From Lamellibrachia satsuma (Eukaryota > Annelida > Polychaeta > Sabellida > Siboglinidae), in the NCBI GenBank assembly GCA_033239005.1, contig BSQZ01000006.1, forward strand, positions 3,347,501 through 3,411,500: a stretch of 64,000 bases of DNA, written 5' to 3'. This document shows positions 54,401-64,000 of this stretch, one piece after another (within the stretch, counting starts at the first letter, position 1; each line of letters opens with the position of its first letter). The position numbers and the translations under genes are program-made. Below the pieces are notes generated by a model. It was given only the letters and a program-made list of their open reading frames with translations. It did no database searches and was not told where the DNA came from.

Positions 54401-57400
54401 TACAGTCAGCATGTGGGGGGCGCCGTGATCTGTTCTACTGGAGCCATAAGTACCTTTGGAACAGCTCAGCGAAGGTTTTCCGTCAAGATGGCGTGCATTT
54501 ATCTGATATAGGAAATTTCCGGCTGTTCCGCAGCATTCGGGGAGCAATTTTCAGAGCAGTTAGCCGGGTTGGTCTACAGCTGACTGAAGCCTAAGTCATT
54601 ACACTATTCGCTAATCCCGCGGAACTCAGACCAAGTTGTTTTCCGTTTCACCCTCACTAATTCAGGTATTTAACTTAAATTATCGACTACTGTTACTTCA
54701 CTGATATCCCGTGCCCCAGGTAATCCCTGCCCCGGGTTACTTATTAATACGGGTAACATGCAAATTAATCCACAACCAAGATACGTTTCATTGTCGAGCG
54801 CTAATTGCTGGTAAGGTATTCACAATTAAGGGGTTTTATTACACATTTTAGCTTTATTACAGTCTGAACAGCATTCGCCTCAGTACCAATGATAACTCAA
54901 TAATCCTGGTGACTCTTGGTTGTTTTGTATGTCATCCGCGGACATCGTTCCCCTCTTTATATATGTCGCCATGGGTGATGTCCCATATGTTATCGCATTG
55001 ACACACACCCAGTTATGTGTCTCCCTCGTTCCCCTCTTTATATATGTCGCCATGGGTGATGTCCCATGATGACACTTTACGCGTTCGTGGGAATGCCCCC
55101 CCCTGAATGTTTGTGGTGACGATGTAGTTGTTCTTCCAAATGCAGATGATTCCACGTTTGGGTTTGTGTCACCAGGTTCATTGTTCGATTTTATAATAAT
55201 ATTGTTGTCATTTTAGTGTTGCTATTATTAACAGTGACACAGCGTTTTACTGCGATGACACTTTATTTCCTATCGTGTGAGGTGACCTCCAACTTCTGGC
55301 AATTTTGCGTTGAGGTACTTTCGTGGGCGGTGACCCCCTAATTAACTGTGTTTGCAATTTCTGCATTGATGTACTATCGTGGGCGGTGTCCCCTAACTAA
55401 CTGTGATTATAATTTTGCATTGATCTACCTATCGTGGGCGGTGTCCCCTAACTTATTGTGATTATAATTAAGTAGGTCAAGTTAGTACATGCATACACAA
55501 TAGTGGTGCTAGGGAAGTTACAGCTTACACGTATATAGGTATGTTGGTGTGTAAGTATGTATGTTTGTGAGTATGTATGTAGTTGTTTGTGTCGGTAGAG
55601 GCACTGCTTGGAAGAATGTTGTGTGATAAAACACATATAAAGGCAATACTTACTTAGCGTGAAAGCGTTTCTGTATGGTTAAATAGCCGGGTAAATACGA
55701 CAAAATTACTAAAAGTTAAAAGAAAATAAATGTTAGATGGAACAAAATACATATAAAGTGGTATTTACATAATACATTTTACTAATCGGAGGATTCGGTT
55801 ATCCGTGATTCTGTTAAATGCAGTCGTCCAGTGTAATATAAACAACTAGTAGAGTTGACCGGCATTGCACAGGAGAAAAGACAATAACAATTTCGTGCCC
55901 CCAAAATCATGTTTAACTCCATTTTCGTACCTTACGAAGGAACTTATGTGGACGTTTGACGTAGATAGTCCTATCTCTGCTAAGCTGAGAAGCCCGATGT
56001 TACGTCAGGCATCGTAAATACCCGAAACTTACTGAATAGTTTACTGTGTTCAATGCATCTCAAACTGCACACGCACTCGCACACATAGTGATGAACTAGA
56101 TACCAAGGCGAGGGTTAGAGCTTATATAATAAATAAGTAGGATTCAGATGGGGTTTCAAGCTACGTGTCAGGTGAACATGTCATTGTTGTCACAGAGTTT
56201 TGTATGAACATTAGCACATTATATATTGCACAACATTCTCAGTAACACCCATGCAGCACACAATAATTGTGATATGTGTCAAATCAGTTGTTAATAAGCA
56301 ACATGTCACTTTGTTCTGCAGAAAAACACTTTTCGCGTTTACCTGACGACTGATTACAAAAAGACCTTTGTTGTGTACCGCTATGACGCAGTAACTTGGT
56401 CAAGCAAACCTAACAGCACTGTGTATGCTATGGTAAGTCAAACCTAACAGCATTCTGTATGCTATGGTAAGTCAAACCTAACAGCACTGTGTATGCTAAG
56501 GTAAGTCAAACCTAACAGCACTGTGTATGATATGACAAGTCAAACCTAACAGCACTGTGTATGCTATGGTAAGTCAAACCTAACAGCACTGTGTATGCTA
56601 TGGTAAGTCGCTAAATCCGCCCTGGTGGCATTCTGAAACTTGTTACGATGAATAGTGACTAGAATTAAAATGTAAGTTGTTATAATAACTTTCTTTGATT
56701 TCTGACGTATAGTAGCAGTAACAGTAGTAGTAATTTGTATATTAAAAATGTTTGTGTGAATTATATATATTTTTTTCAGCTGTCTATTAAATACTGCCAT
56801 ATATAATATTTATTTATTTTAATCTTGTGACATTTTAGGCTGGCATTGATTTTGGTGACGAGACAAGGGTAGCGTTGCCGGGTTCCCTCAAGCATTCTGT
56901 TCTCTCTCTTGGAAGCAAGTCAAATATCATTAAAAAAATTCCATACCAGAGTAGCCGTCCACGTAGGAGTACCCGTCGACGTCAGATGAGTAGCAGTCGA
57001 CGCAGGGGTAGCAGTCGACGCAGGAGTAGCCGTCGAAGTTGGAAAAGCCGTCGACGTCAGATGAGTAGCGGTCGACGAAGGAGTAGCCGCAGACGTAGCC
57101 GAGTAGGAAGGCGTAGCCGCCGACGCTGGCGTAAACGTCACCGCAAGCCTAAGACACCGAGAGTAAAGGGAATATTTGTCTTCAGAGTCGATGACATATC
57201 CGATACACCTACGCCATTGCCTACTCCCGCTCCTATGATTATTTGTGCTGCAGAAAGTATGTTACTTCACAAGTATGGGCATATAATAAATTTAACAACA
57301 ATTTGAAACGCTTGAAATTGCACACACTAAAATAATTACTGCATTGCAGAACTGGGGCGACAAATAATCTTATTCGGTGTTGTTATGTTTGGCAACAAAC

Positions 57401-60400
57401 TGAAGTAGGTCACGCATGCACACAAGCGCGTAGGACAAAACAACATCAACAAACAGCGTGCTGTCCCTGTTTGTTCCTAGGTTATGTGAATTACTCTTCA
57501 CTAGTATGAACTGTGTATATTTTAGGAGTTGGTAGATTTGATGGAAGGGGAGATAAATACGAGGTTCAAGTGTTTAAGATATATATTTATAATACATTTT
57601 ACTTCTAATGTGTTGATGACACCACAATTGCTGAAACAAAATAAGTACGTGCGTACGCTTGTTTGTGTTCACGTGAGTGTATGCCATTCATTTGTACAGT
57701 ATACATTATTGTACGTTTGACGCAGAACGACTTCACATCTCTCCGACCCAAGCATTCTCCGGCCCATGCTGCAGCCAGGAAAGGGCGTGGGGCGATCTCT
57801 TAGCTCCACCAGAGCGCATTACATGGCCAAAGTCAGAATTTAATACGACACATGTCAATGTTATATATGCGATCCTCGCCCAAAGGTAATAATGCATCTG
57901 CGTTGAATACTCTGGTGGTTTAACGCATATTCTTGCTCGATGCCATCATTACTATCCTAAATTGCATTTCCACCACACATCGGTAGTTGTTCCTCGTTCT
58001 GATAATGACTTTTACGCGTCCCTGTTCACGATTATGCTTAAAGGTTCCAGTGGATATAGACGCTGTAGAAGTTCATTATTCATATATGTATGAATGTATG
58101 TAAATGCCTGTGAACTGGCAGGTCCAAGTTATATGGCGGTTTTTCAATATTAGTAATACTAATAATATTTCGGACGACCTCATGAAAATGCGCATCTGCA
58201 TCCAAACAGACAACAACGCTTTCGCCACAGTATTCAGCGTTTACGCTCCGACCCTGCCAAGCTGCGATACGGCAAAAGATCGAGGAGCGGTGCCACGCGC
58301 TGAGAGCCGTGTCAACGACGGACAAACGTATTGTTCTCGGAGGCTTCAACGCGCATGTCGGCAGCAATCACGAAACTTAGGAAGGTTTGGCTGAGGCAAC
58401 TGCTAATGGAGAATTGCTTCTCTCTTTGCGTGCAGACTTTGACTATCACCAACAGCTACTTCAGTGTACCCGACAAGTGGTTTTACACGCAACATCCGAG
58501 ATCAAAGCGTTGGCACTTGCTAGATTATGTGTTGACAAGATGCAGCAACCTACCAGACGTCTGTATTACACGAGCAATGAGGGGCGCTGATTGCTCAACG
58601 GACCACCATCTTATTCGATGCATCTTGAAGATAGACGTGCACATAACGCGAAGACGACAAGCAGCAAAACCGAAAGCTGAATGTCACAAAGCTGCATACG
58701 ACTACCGATAGAGCTGATCTACGCAAATCTATACAACGTGCTTTTGTGTCGCCTTCAACCACTGCCGAGACTTCGATAAACGACGACTGGGAGTCCTTCT
58801 GCTCTGCCGTCTACACTGCCACTGCAGAATCCCTCGGCTACTCGCGACGTGTAAACGACGACTGGGAGTCCTTCTGCTCTGCCGTCTACACTGCCGCCGC
58901 AGAATCTCTCGGCTACCCGCGACGTGTAAACGCAGATTGGCTTGATTACAACGATCCAGCGATAGAAACACTTCGTGATAACCGCGCTGCACTTCAGGAA
59001 CGTCTTAGCAAGCCTCATTTGAAAGCTGCGATACAACATCATGCACAAACCAAGTCGAAGCTTCTGTGCGAACTACGACACATGGAAGACAGCTGGTGGG
59101 ACACGAAAGCCGACGAAGTGTAAGCACTTTCTGATCAAGGTGACTCTAGGGGAGTCTTTCCGTCGCTGAAAAGTATTTACGGGCCGCGCAGACCTACAAG
59201 CAACCCGATGCTGACCGCTGATGAAAATACTCTGTTGAACAGCAAACCAGACATCCTGAGCCTACGCAACGCAGCTTAACCGACCCTTCGAAATCAATGA
59301 CCATATCCTAGAGTCAACACAACAGTGTCCCATCTGAGATGAGTTGGATGAATTTCCGACAAAACGAGAGATAGAACAAGCAGTCGTTTCCACTGCAAAT
59401 AATAAGCCAGCTGAATTAGACGGGATCCCGGATGAAGTGTACACACACGGAGGTGACACCCTCATTGCCAATTTGCTCGACAGATACAGACGCTACTGTC
59501 TGTCTGGTGGACTGCCGCAGGACTTCAAAGATGCGCTGATTGTGAACATCTATAAAAGTCAAGGAGATCGGCAGGATACTGGCCATTTCAAGCAAAATCT
59601 TTGCAACAATTCTGCTCCAGCGACTGCTGGTCTTTGCAAATGATGTCCTTCCAGAAGGACAATGCGGATTTCGTTGATCACGTAGCACGATAGACATGAT
59701 CTTCACCATACGACAGGTGCAAGAGAAGCCGAACAGCCGAACAGAACAAGCCGCTTTACATAGCATTCGTTGATTTTTCAAAAGCGTTCGACTCGATCAG
59801 TCGCCCTTGTTTCTGGCGATTTCTCTCGAAATATGGCTGCCCTGACAAGTTCATATTGATGCTGCGGGCGTTTCACTAAGGCATGCAAGCACAATTGATG
59901 ATTGACGGTGCAGACGACGAATGCATTTCCGGTCGCACATGGAGTTAAACAAGGCTGCGTCATAGCACCGACACTGTTTACTCTCTTCTTGGCTGCAGTG
60001 CTCGAAGGCTTTTTAATGTGTCCCGCCTCAAAGCGAAGACGAAAGTACAACAACTGTGTGTTCGGGACTTGCTATACGCTGACGATACAGGCTTTGTGTC
60101 ACATTCTGAGGTTGATCTGCAAACGCTAGTTGATATGTTTGCCACCACTTCTGCATATTTAGGACTCACTATCTATGTTCGAAAAACCGACTTTCTTGCT
60201 CAATGGTACGTCGCTACCACCTTTAAATACCTTGGGAGCACCATCGCAAACGACTGCAGCCTCGACAAAGAATTGTCGGCGCGAATTCAGTCAGCCTCTG
60301 TCGCATTTGGACGACCATGTGAACGATTATGGAACAAACACAACGTTAAGCTTGTTACAAAATGCAAGGTATACCGTGCTATCACCCTACCATGTTTTCT

Positions 60401-62614
60401 GTACAGTTCAGAGACATACACGCTGTATAGACGTCATATTCAGCGATTGTCACAGATACACCTACGCCACTTACGAGCCATCATAGGAATCAGGTGGTCA
60501 AAACGGGTGACCAACAATGAAATACTGCAACATGCCTATATCAGGAACATCGAGGCAGTGCTTCTAAGCCAGCAACTTATCTGGACCAGCCACGTTGTAC
60601 GGATGAATGACGACCGACTGCCTAAGGCAGTTCTGTACGGCGAGTTATGGCAGGCAAAGCGAAATGTTGGAAACCACACTTGCACAATATGGAATGCACA
60701 AAGCGACACCTCCACGCTGCCGATATCAACAAGAGGCATTGGGAGGAGATGGCGCACGATCGCAGTGCATGGCGTACGGCCGTCAAAAAAGGAGCCGCAA
60801 AAGCTGAAACCAAAACAGCAACTGATGCCGAAATCAAACGACAACGCCGCCATGAACGTGCGCTCGCGCTTGCAAATCGAACAAATTAGCAGCCAGAGTT
60901 CGCATTCCGATACTGCGGAAGAAAATTGGCGGCTCGTATTGGCCAACTATCCCATGAAAGAGCTTGTGCGAGAAAACGTTGAACGATTTGCAATGTTAAT
61001 GTTATACTCGAAACCGAGAAGACCGCCGAAGAGACTACTATTATTATCTCTGTGGACGCAACATTCTACACTGGTTATCCTCACCCTTGTGATCATTTCA
61101 TCGCCTGGCTGGACTCGGCTTTTAGTTTTTTTTTCATTCGAATGACACATTTCCAGCCGCTACATGTGTTAAATTACAGGTGGTGCATCTATATCAGGAT
61201 TAATGATCACGGAGTCTGCATGCATAGTTAACATTAGTTAAATAATATAATTTATTCGTTGATTCACATAATTAAAGATATACAATATTAACACCATACT
61301 GCCAGCAACGAACATACTTTTATAACAATAACAAAATGCATGACTAACAACGATTATACTATTATTAGTTGTTGTATACATAATAGGAAACTGGTTACAG
61401 GCAAAGTACACTTTTTAAACTATAGCGTAACGAAGTACTATCGTCGAGGTGATATAATTGGCAGGTTTTAACGCTGTATTTGATGTTATACTAGAGCTGA
61501 TAGTTTGTTACAGCTGTTTTAACATCATTCCAGAGACGCTGCTGTGTTCACGTTTGTGAAATTGAAGAAAGGAGTTGAAAACAATGGCTCTCTGAGTTTA
61601 GATGCTATCAATCTCACTCGCCAAAATCCGTTGCGTCCAGAATTTGTCGGCGCTTTCGGCATACAAAGCGATTCACGATCAGGGTAGGCACTGACGTCCC
61701 AAAGACTTGTAAACTTCTTCATTTGCTTGTGACGCTGAAATTGAAAACAGTATCTTTCGTTGTTCGAACTTTGTGCGATAAATATCGAAAATATGTTCTC
61801 TATATGTAGGACTTATTGTGTCTTTTTATAAATGATGTTTTTACAAATGTGTGTACAGGACGCCGCGGTACCGGTGGTCCGTTGTCCGCCCAGCCAGTTG
61901 GTATTACAGTATGTACGCGAAAGAATCGATTAGGCGTGCACGGGTGACAAAGACAACAGCGGCAAAATCCAAATACATTCTAGCGGTTGAGCATGTATTG
62001 GGAGGACCAATAACCAGTCTGCGGAAATCGACGAGCCAACTGATCAATCGCATCGCGGAGAAAGCAGCGGATATAAACAAAAAGTTCTTCCAAGTAAACA
62101 CTTGCAGTTAATATTACCATATATGTTTCCATTTTAGAAACCACTAACACATTTAGCAGTGGACAATTGGTGTAATCCATCAAAATACAACTACAGCTGC
62201 GCGATTGTTTTACCTAACAAATAATTCACCATATATCCAGTCGTTATTTATTAAAACCATTTTTAAAGCGGGTTACATTATTGTTATTACTTAATATTCA
62301 TTTATCTGAACATATTATGTTTCGTTAAAAAAGCATGTTACACGGGCACATTGGCGTTTATGTTGTTTACATATATACCTTTCTAATACACAAATCGTAA
62401 ATTCATCAGACGCTGTTTATTAAAAACAACCGTTTTTCCACCAGGAGTCATGTGAAAAATGGGTCACGAGAGAGCAAGTGGAGATGGTTTCAACAAAACA
62501 TATGCCTGCCTGTCCTTGCAACCTGAACATGGCCAAGAACGACGGACGATTTGTCAACGACACCATATCTTCCTTGTGCGAGAAAAACAAAACATTATGT
62601 GGGCGAGCAACATT
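45449..62614 (+). CDS. Secreted, highly basic NIDO-AMOP domain protein (3' end beyond window)
   Basis: Supported exons: 45449-45616 (signal peptide MRWLILIVIISICQIW, then basic PKKKRR), 49588-49899, 56322-56432, 56839-57256, then 61534-61683, 61859-62093 and 62445-62614. Phases agree within the first four and within the last three; at least one exon between 57257 and 61533 is missing or unrecognised. NIDO signatures are VSTNGFIVL, VPLLAPFWTNITT, FTVKWYKVTYAGGS, NTFRVYLTTDYKKTFVVYRY, GIDFGDETRVALPGS and GIFVFRVDD. AMOP signatures are CEKWVTREQ, ACPCNLNMAKNDGRF and LCGRA. NIDO-AMOP proteins (SUSD2, Mesh, MUC4-like) are extracellular adhesion or junction proteins. This one is exceptionally Lys/Arg-rich, and a 72-residue Arg/Ser block splits the end of the NIDO domain. 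Introns hold large repeat blocks and a LINE. Confidence 0.85.
45617..49587 (+). other. Intron 1 of the NIDO-AMOP gene
   Basis: No recognised element. The 158-codon minus-strand ORF at 46086-46562 and the plus-strand frame at about 46264-46425 (containing GFDCYIPHYDAKPGMS) are not identified. An 18-bp duplication (TGTGGTAGCCACATCAC) is at 47173-47210. Several AGGTGGCGCCAC-like motifs occur at 48340-49360. Confidence 0.5.
50205..50435. repeat. Tandem CAAACTTTCAACTTACAAA repeat, left arm of a large inverted pair
   Basis: Imperfect 15-30-bp units such as AACTTCCAACTTACAAACTT and ATGTTGCAAACTTTCAACTT. They are the reverse complement of the array at 51170-51890, with 0.7 kb between the arms. It lies in intron 2 of the NIDO-AMOP gene. 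Confidence 0.85.
51170..51890. repeat. Tandem TTTGTAAGTTGAAAGTTTG repeat, right arm of a large inverted pair
   Basis: About 30 imperfect units (TTTGTAAGTTGGAAGTTTGC, TATGAAAGTTTGTGTTATGA and so on), complementary in sequence and in order of subunits to 50205-50435. Confidence 0.88.
51920..52625. repeat. 51-bp minisatellite (GGCACTACTTGGAAGGAATG)
   Basis: About 13 highly similar units of GGCACTACTTGGAAGGAATG, then TAGGTGAAGTCATTGCCTTT and TCAGTCGGTAGA. Diverged single copies trail off to about 53120. Confidence 0.95.
53200..53515. repeat. 69-bp minisatellite, ~4.5 units
   Basis: Near-identical units of AACAAGTAATACATGTATTG then TAAACTAAAATGTGAAAATC and so on. The unit length is divisible by three, so the minus strand carries an incidental 23-residue repeating ORF. 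Confidence 0.95.
53983..54594 (+). CDS. SGNH/GDSL-hydrolase-like ORF, probably from a DIRS/Ngaro-type retrotransposon
   Basis: An uninterrupted 203-codon ORF starts at ATG 53983. Residues 12-14 GHS occupy the place of the GDS nucleophile motif, 45-48 are GRRG, 76-79 WGND corresponds to the G.ND block, and 169-172 DGVH is the DxxH catalytic block. The end, LSDIGNFRLFRSIRGAI, is a familiar ending of SGNH domains carried by tyrosine-recombinase retrotransposons. It lies in sense orientation in intron 2 of the NIDO-AMOP gene and has no splice-site continuity with it. Split repeats follow downstream at 54945-55067 and 55260-55465. No reverse transcriptase or recombinase is visible nearby, so this would be a partial or non-autonomous copy. 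A domesticated single-exon gene is the alternative. Confidence 0.6.
   Translation: MSAAKSDLVVLGHSRAYWLGTFIESAGLLDDLERLGHTCTVRFMGRRGASIKTFREPATMTLISACVPDIVITFLWGNDLDGKFPPPPEALGLQLGRLGDELLALGVRQVCLCQIERRKKWRYFDFDTGAARVASANAALQSACGGRRDLFYWSHKYLWNSSAKVFRQDGVHLSDIGNFRLFRSIRGAIFRAVSRVGLQLTEA
54945..55067. repeat. Split direct repeat, ~41 bp, 81 bp apart
   Basis: CGTTCCCCTCTTTATATATG then TCGCCATGGGTGATGTCCCA occurs at 54945-54985 and at 55027-55066. The arrangement recalls the split terminal repeats of Ngaro/DIRS elements and follows the SGNH ORF. Confidence 0.8.
55265..55470. repeat. ~61-bp tandem repeat (TATCGTGGGCGGTGTCCCCT)
   Basis: Three to four units of (C)TATCGTG(GG)CGGTG.CCCC followed by TAACT.ACTGTG.TTATAAT and TTGCATTGAT. 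It is downstream of the SGNH ORF and probably part of the same element. Confidence 0.8.
55471..56321. other. Rest of NIDO-AMOP intron 2
   Basis: Diverged copies of the GGCACT.CTTGGAAGAA motif near 55600; otherwise nothing recognisable. Confidence 0.5.
56405..56610 (+). repeat. 34-bp minisatellite duplicating a 5' splice site of the NIDO-AMOP gene
   Basis: Six units of AACCTAACAGCACTGTGTAT then GCTATGGTAAGTCA. The GT of the donor falls at 56433, 56467, 56501, 56569 and 56603; the fourth copy (about 56535) has ACAAGT instead. The period is not a multiple of three. Confidence 0.93.
56950..57165 (+). repeat. In-frame Arg/Ser-rich coding minisatellite within the NIDO domain
   Basis: 72 codons, of which 33 are Arg and 18 Ser. 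The DNA is built of imperfect AGTAGCAGTCGACGCAGG-type units, with the 20-mer CGTCGACGTCAGATGAGTAG present near 56973 and again near 57049. It lies between LGSKSNIIKKIPYQ and GIFVFRVDD, which are adjacent in ordinary NIDO domains. Confidence 0.85.
57720..61145 (+). mobile_element. Decayed APE-type non-LTR retrotransposon (LINE)
   Basis: In order: endonuclease pieces at 58140-58660 (IVLGGFNAHVGSN in a shifted frame, HPRSKRWHLLDYVLTRC, ITRAMRGADCSTDHHLIRC), a linker at 58745-59120 (SLGY.RRVN.DW, WWDTKADEV), and RT pieces at 59340-60600 (PTKREIEQAVV, DGIPDEVYTHGG, GVKQGCVIAPTLF, and LLYADDTGF with the catalytic YADD at about 60078). The C-terminal region follows (FKYLGSTIANDCSLDKELSA, KVYRAITLPCFLYSSETYTL, DDRLPKAVLYGEL, HWEEMAHDRSAW). 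Many frameshifts and stops show it is dead. A 75-bp in-frame tandem duplication lies at 58779-58930. It is inserted, in sense orientation, in an intron of the NIDO-AMOP gene. Confidence 0.88.
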
Positions 62615-64000
62615 GTAAGTTGTATGGAAGGGATATGATTCATGTGTGCACCTATCATTTGCAGACAGCACATCATCACAATAACTGTTCCTGGTCGGCA
62701 GAACTTTGTATACATTTAAATTAATTATGTGATGTTTGAAGACACAGTCTAAACAGGGGGCTCGGCAGAAACTCGGGGTTTTTGCCAGGTGGGTCGACAG
62801 AAAGTTAGGGTGCTAGACCCAGTAGTACAGCCGTTATGCAGCCAAATATTGGGGATTTGTTCAAATAAAAATAGAAGCATGACATTTGGTGGGTAATACA
62901 CTGGACATGTGCTTTATTATCTGTAGAATCAGAAATAATTGATACCCAACGTGGGAACCAATGGGAACTCCATTAAAATGGTCGCAATATCCAACATGGC
63001 CGCCAAATAGTGGGGAATTGTTCACATCACGATGTAAGATACATGCCTCCCTCTTCTTGTCTTCATCGGGGCCGCACGCAATGGTACAGGAGGCATTTCT
63101 CACAACGAAAGATATTTTGATTGTCCGTCATTTTTGCGCTCGCCAGGTCGAGATTTATAACTGAATTTGTACTCACTCAACCAATGAGTACATAGAGTAC
63201 TACAGAAGTGTAGTCAACGCATTGTTCTCCAGGTTCGAAACGATTTTAATCTTGTACATCAGACGGCTACGTACATAGTAGCAATATAATCACACACGAT
63301 GACGATAAAAATAACAGTGAAGACATCTATCACTGTAAACCGTAAAGAAAAGTAGTGAATGTAAACATCACTTAAAATGTATACAGACTCTTAAAGTCTA
63401 GAAGATTTAACAAGAAATTTCTGACCGGAAATTTTGAATTCTAATGCTAAAGCAGGTATGGCCCGCCAGGACCACCCTTACTGAAAATTTGGATGCCTAA
63501 AATCCAGCATGACTACACACCTCAGTGTGAATTTAAAATAGTCTTGCCGCCCCCTTGTAAACGCTCCTCCGGGGTATTTATACTCCCAGTTTTCCAAAAT
63601 CAGACGCCGTCACTAGAGGCGGTGTGATTGCTTAAATACCCAATACGCTTTACTATTGGTCAACTTGTTAAATCCACCCACCCTCTCAACCACCGGACAA
63701 TGACGTCTGCCAGTTTTCCTTTCCCAACTTTGCAAGTTAAACTTTTGAACTCTTGGAGCTGCGTCAAATCCAGGGTTCCCAGGGCTCCCCCTCATTTCCC
63801 AATTACGTTGACCCCCGAGGTCAGAGCAATTTAGCAAATGTCAGGATTAAAGGGAAGACTGAAGCGTCTAAAACAGTACCATCAATATTATACACCATAT
63901 GGATTTTGTCCATATCCATTTGGGTGGTTTAACTATAAACTTTTAGAAACCTGTTTTTCTGTTGCTAATTTAGGCTTAATACATCGAATAAACCTCCAAA
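62615..64000. other. Intron or downstream part of the NIDO-AMOP gene, no exon recognised
   Basis: After the phase-2 GTAAGT donor at 62615 no convincing next exon is visible to the window end. The ORFs at 63613-63837 on both strands show no family resemblance. Confidence 0.5.

Noticed and set aside
56920..57141. Minus-strand ORF rich in TPAS repeats opposite the Arg/Ser exon
   Set aside because: Mirror frame of the coding minisatellite; the plus-strand frame is tied to NIDO motifs on both sides and to conserved splice phases.

Overview
This is a eukaryotic (animal) genomic window. It has intron-split genes with GT-AG junctions, long introns, LINE/SINE and DNA-transposon debris, microsatellites and an unusual density of minisatellites. 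The best guess is a lancelet (Branchiostoma-like) or another marine invertebrate deuterostome. This rests on a secreted NIDO-AMOP gene, UNC93 and SLC36-like genes, and minisatellites that repeatedly span exon-intron junctions, which I recall being described in amphioxus. The species call is inference only.

Five gene models are supported by conserved protein sequence and by splice phases that agree across exons. (1) 388-5076 (+): the last two exons of an UNC93A-like MFS protein; the rest lies left of the window. (2) 14177-21148 (+): a complete nine-exon SLC25A38, the mitochondrial glycine carrier of heme synthesis, 309 codons. (3) 26132-31932 (-): an SLC36/PAT-like amino-acid transporter with seven exons visible, an N-terminal exon missing, and a very long N-glycosylation-rich loop. 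(4) 36433-39708 (+): a complete four-exon kinetochore gene SPC24, 202 aa. (5) 45449-62614 (+): a secreted, extremely basic NIDO-AMOP protein that continues past the window, with an Arg/Ser-rich block inserted inside its NIDO domain. The genes do not look functionally linked; they are ordinary neighbours.

The rest is accessory sequence. 1-4320 holds three copies of a GGGCC-rich element, each fused to a TA-dinucleotide array at the same junction. 5026-5640 is an 85-bp minisatellite grown out of the UNC93 stop-codon region. 7320-8790 is two minisatellites. 9730-11720 looks like nested DNA transposons. 25020-25735 is a 48-bp satellite. 34335-34910 is a large palindrome around a TA array. 41437-42122 is a short terminal-inverted-repeat element with target duplication. 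50200-53510 is a block of inverted and tandem repeats. 53983-55470 is an SGNH-hydrolase ORF, probably from a tyrosine-recombinase retrotransposon, with split repeats. 57720-61145 is a decayed APE-type LINE.

The most striking theme is that tandem arrays have repeatedly formed across gene boundaries: a 5' splice site (30 bp, in frame), a 3' splice site (64 bp), another 5' splice site (34 bp), a stop codon (85 bp), and an in-frame Arg/Ser coding repeat. Several of these duplicate functional-looking splice sites and could create isoforms.
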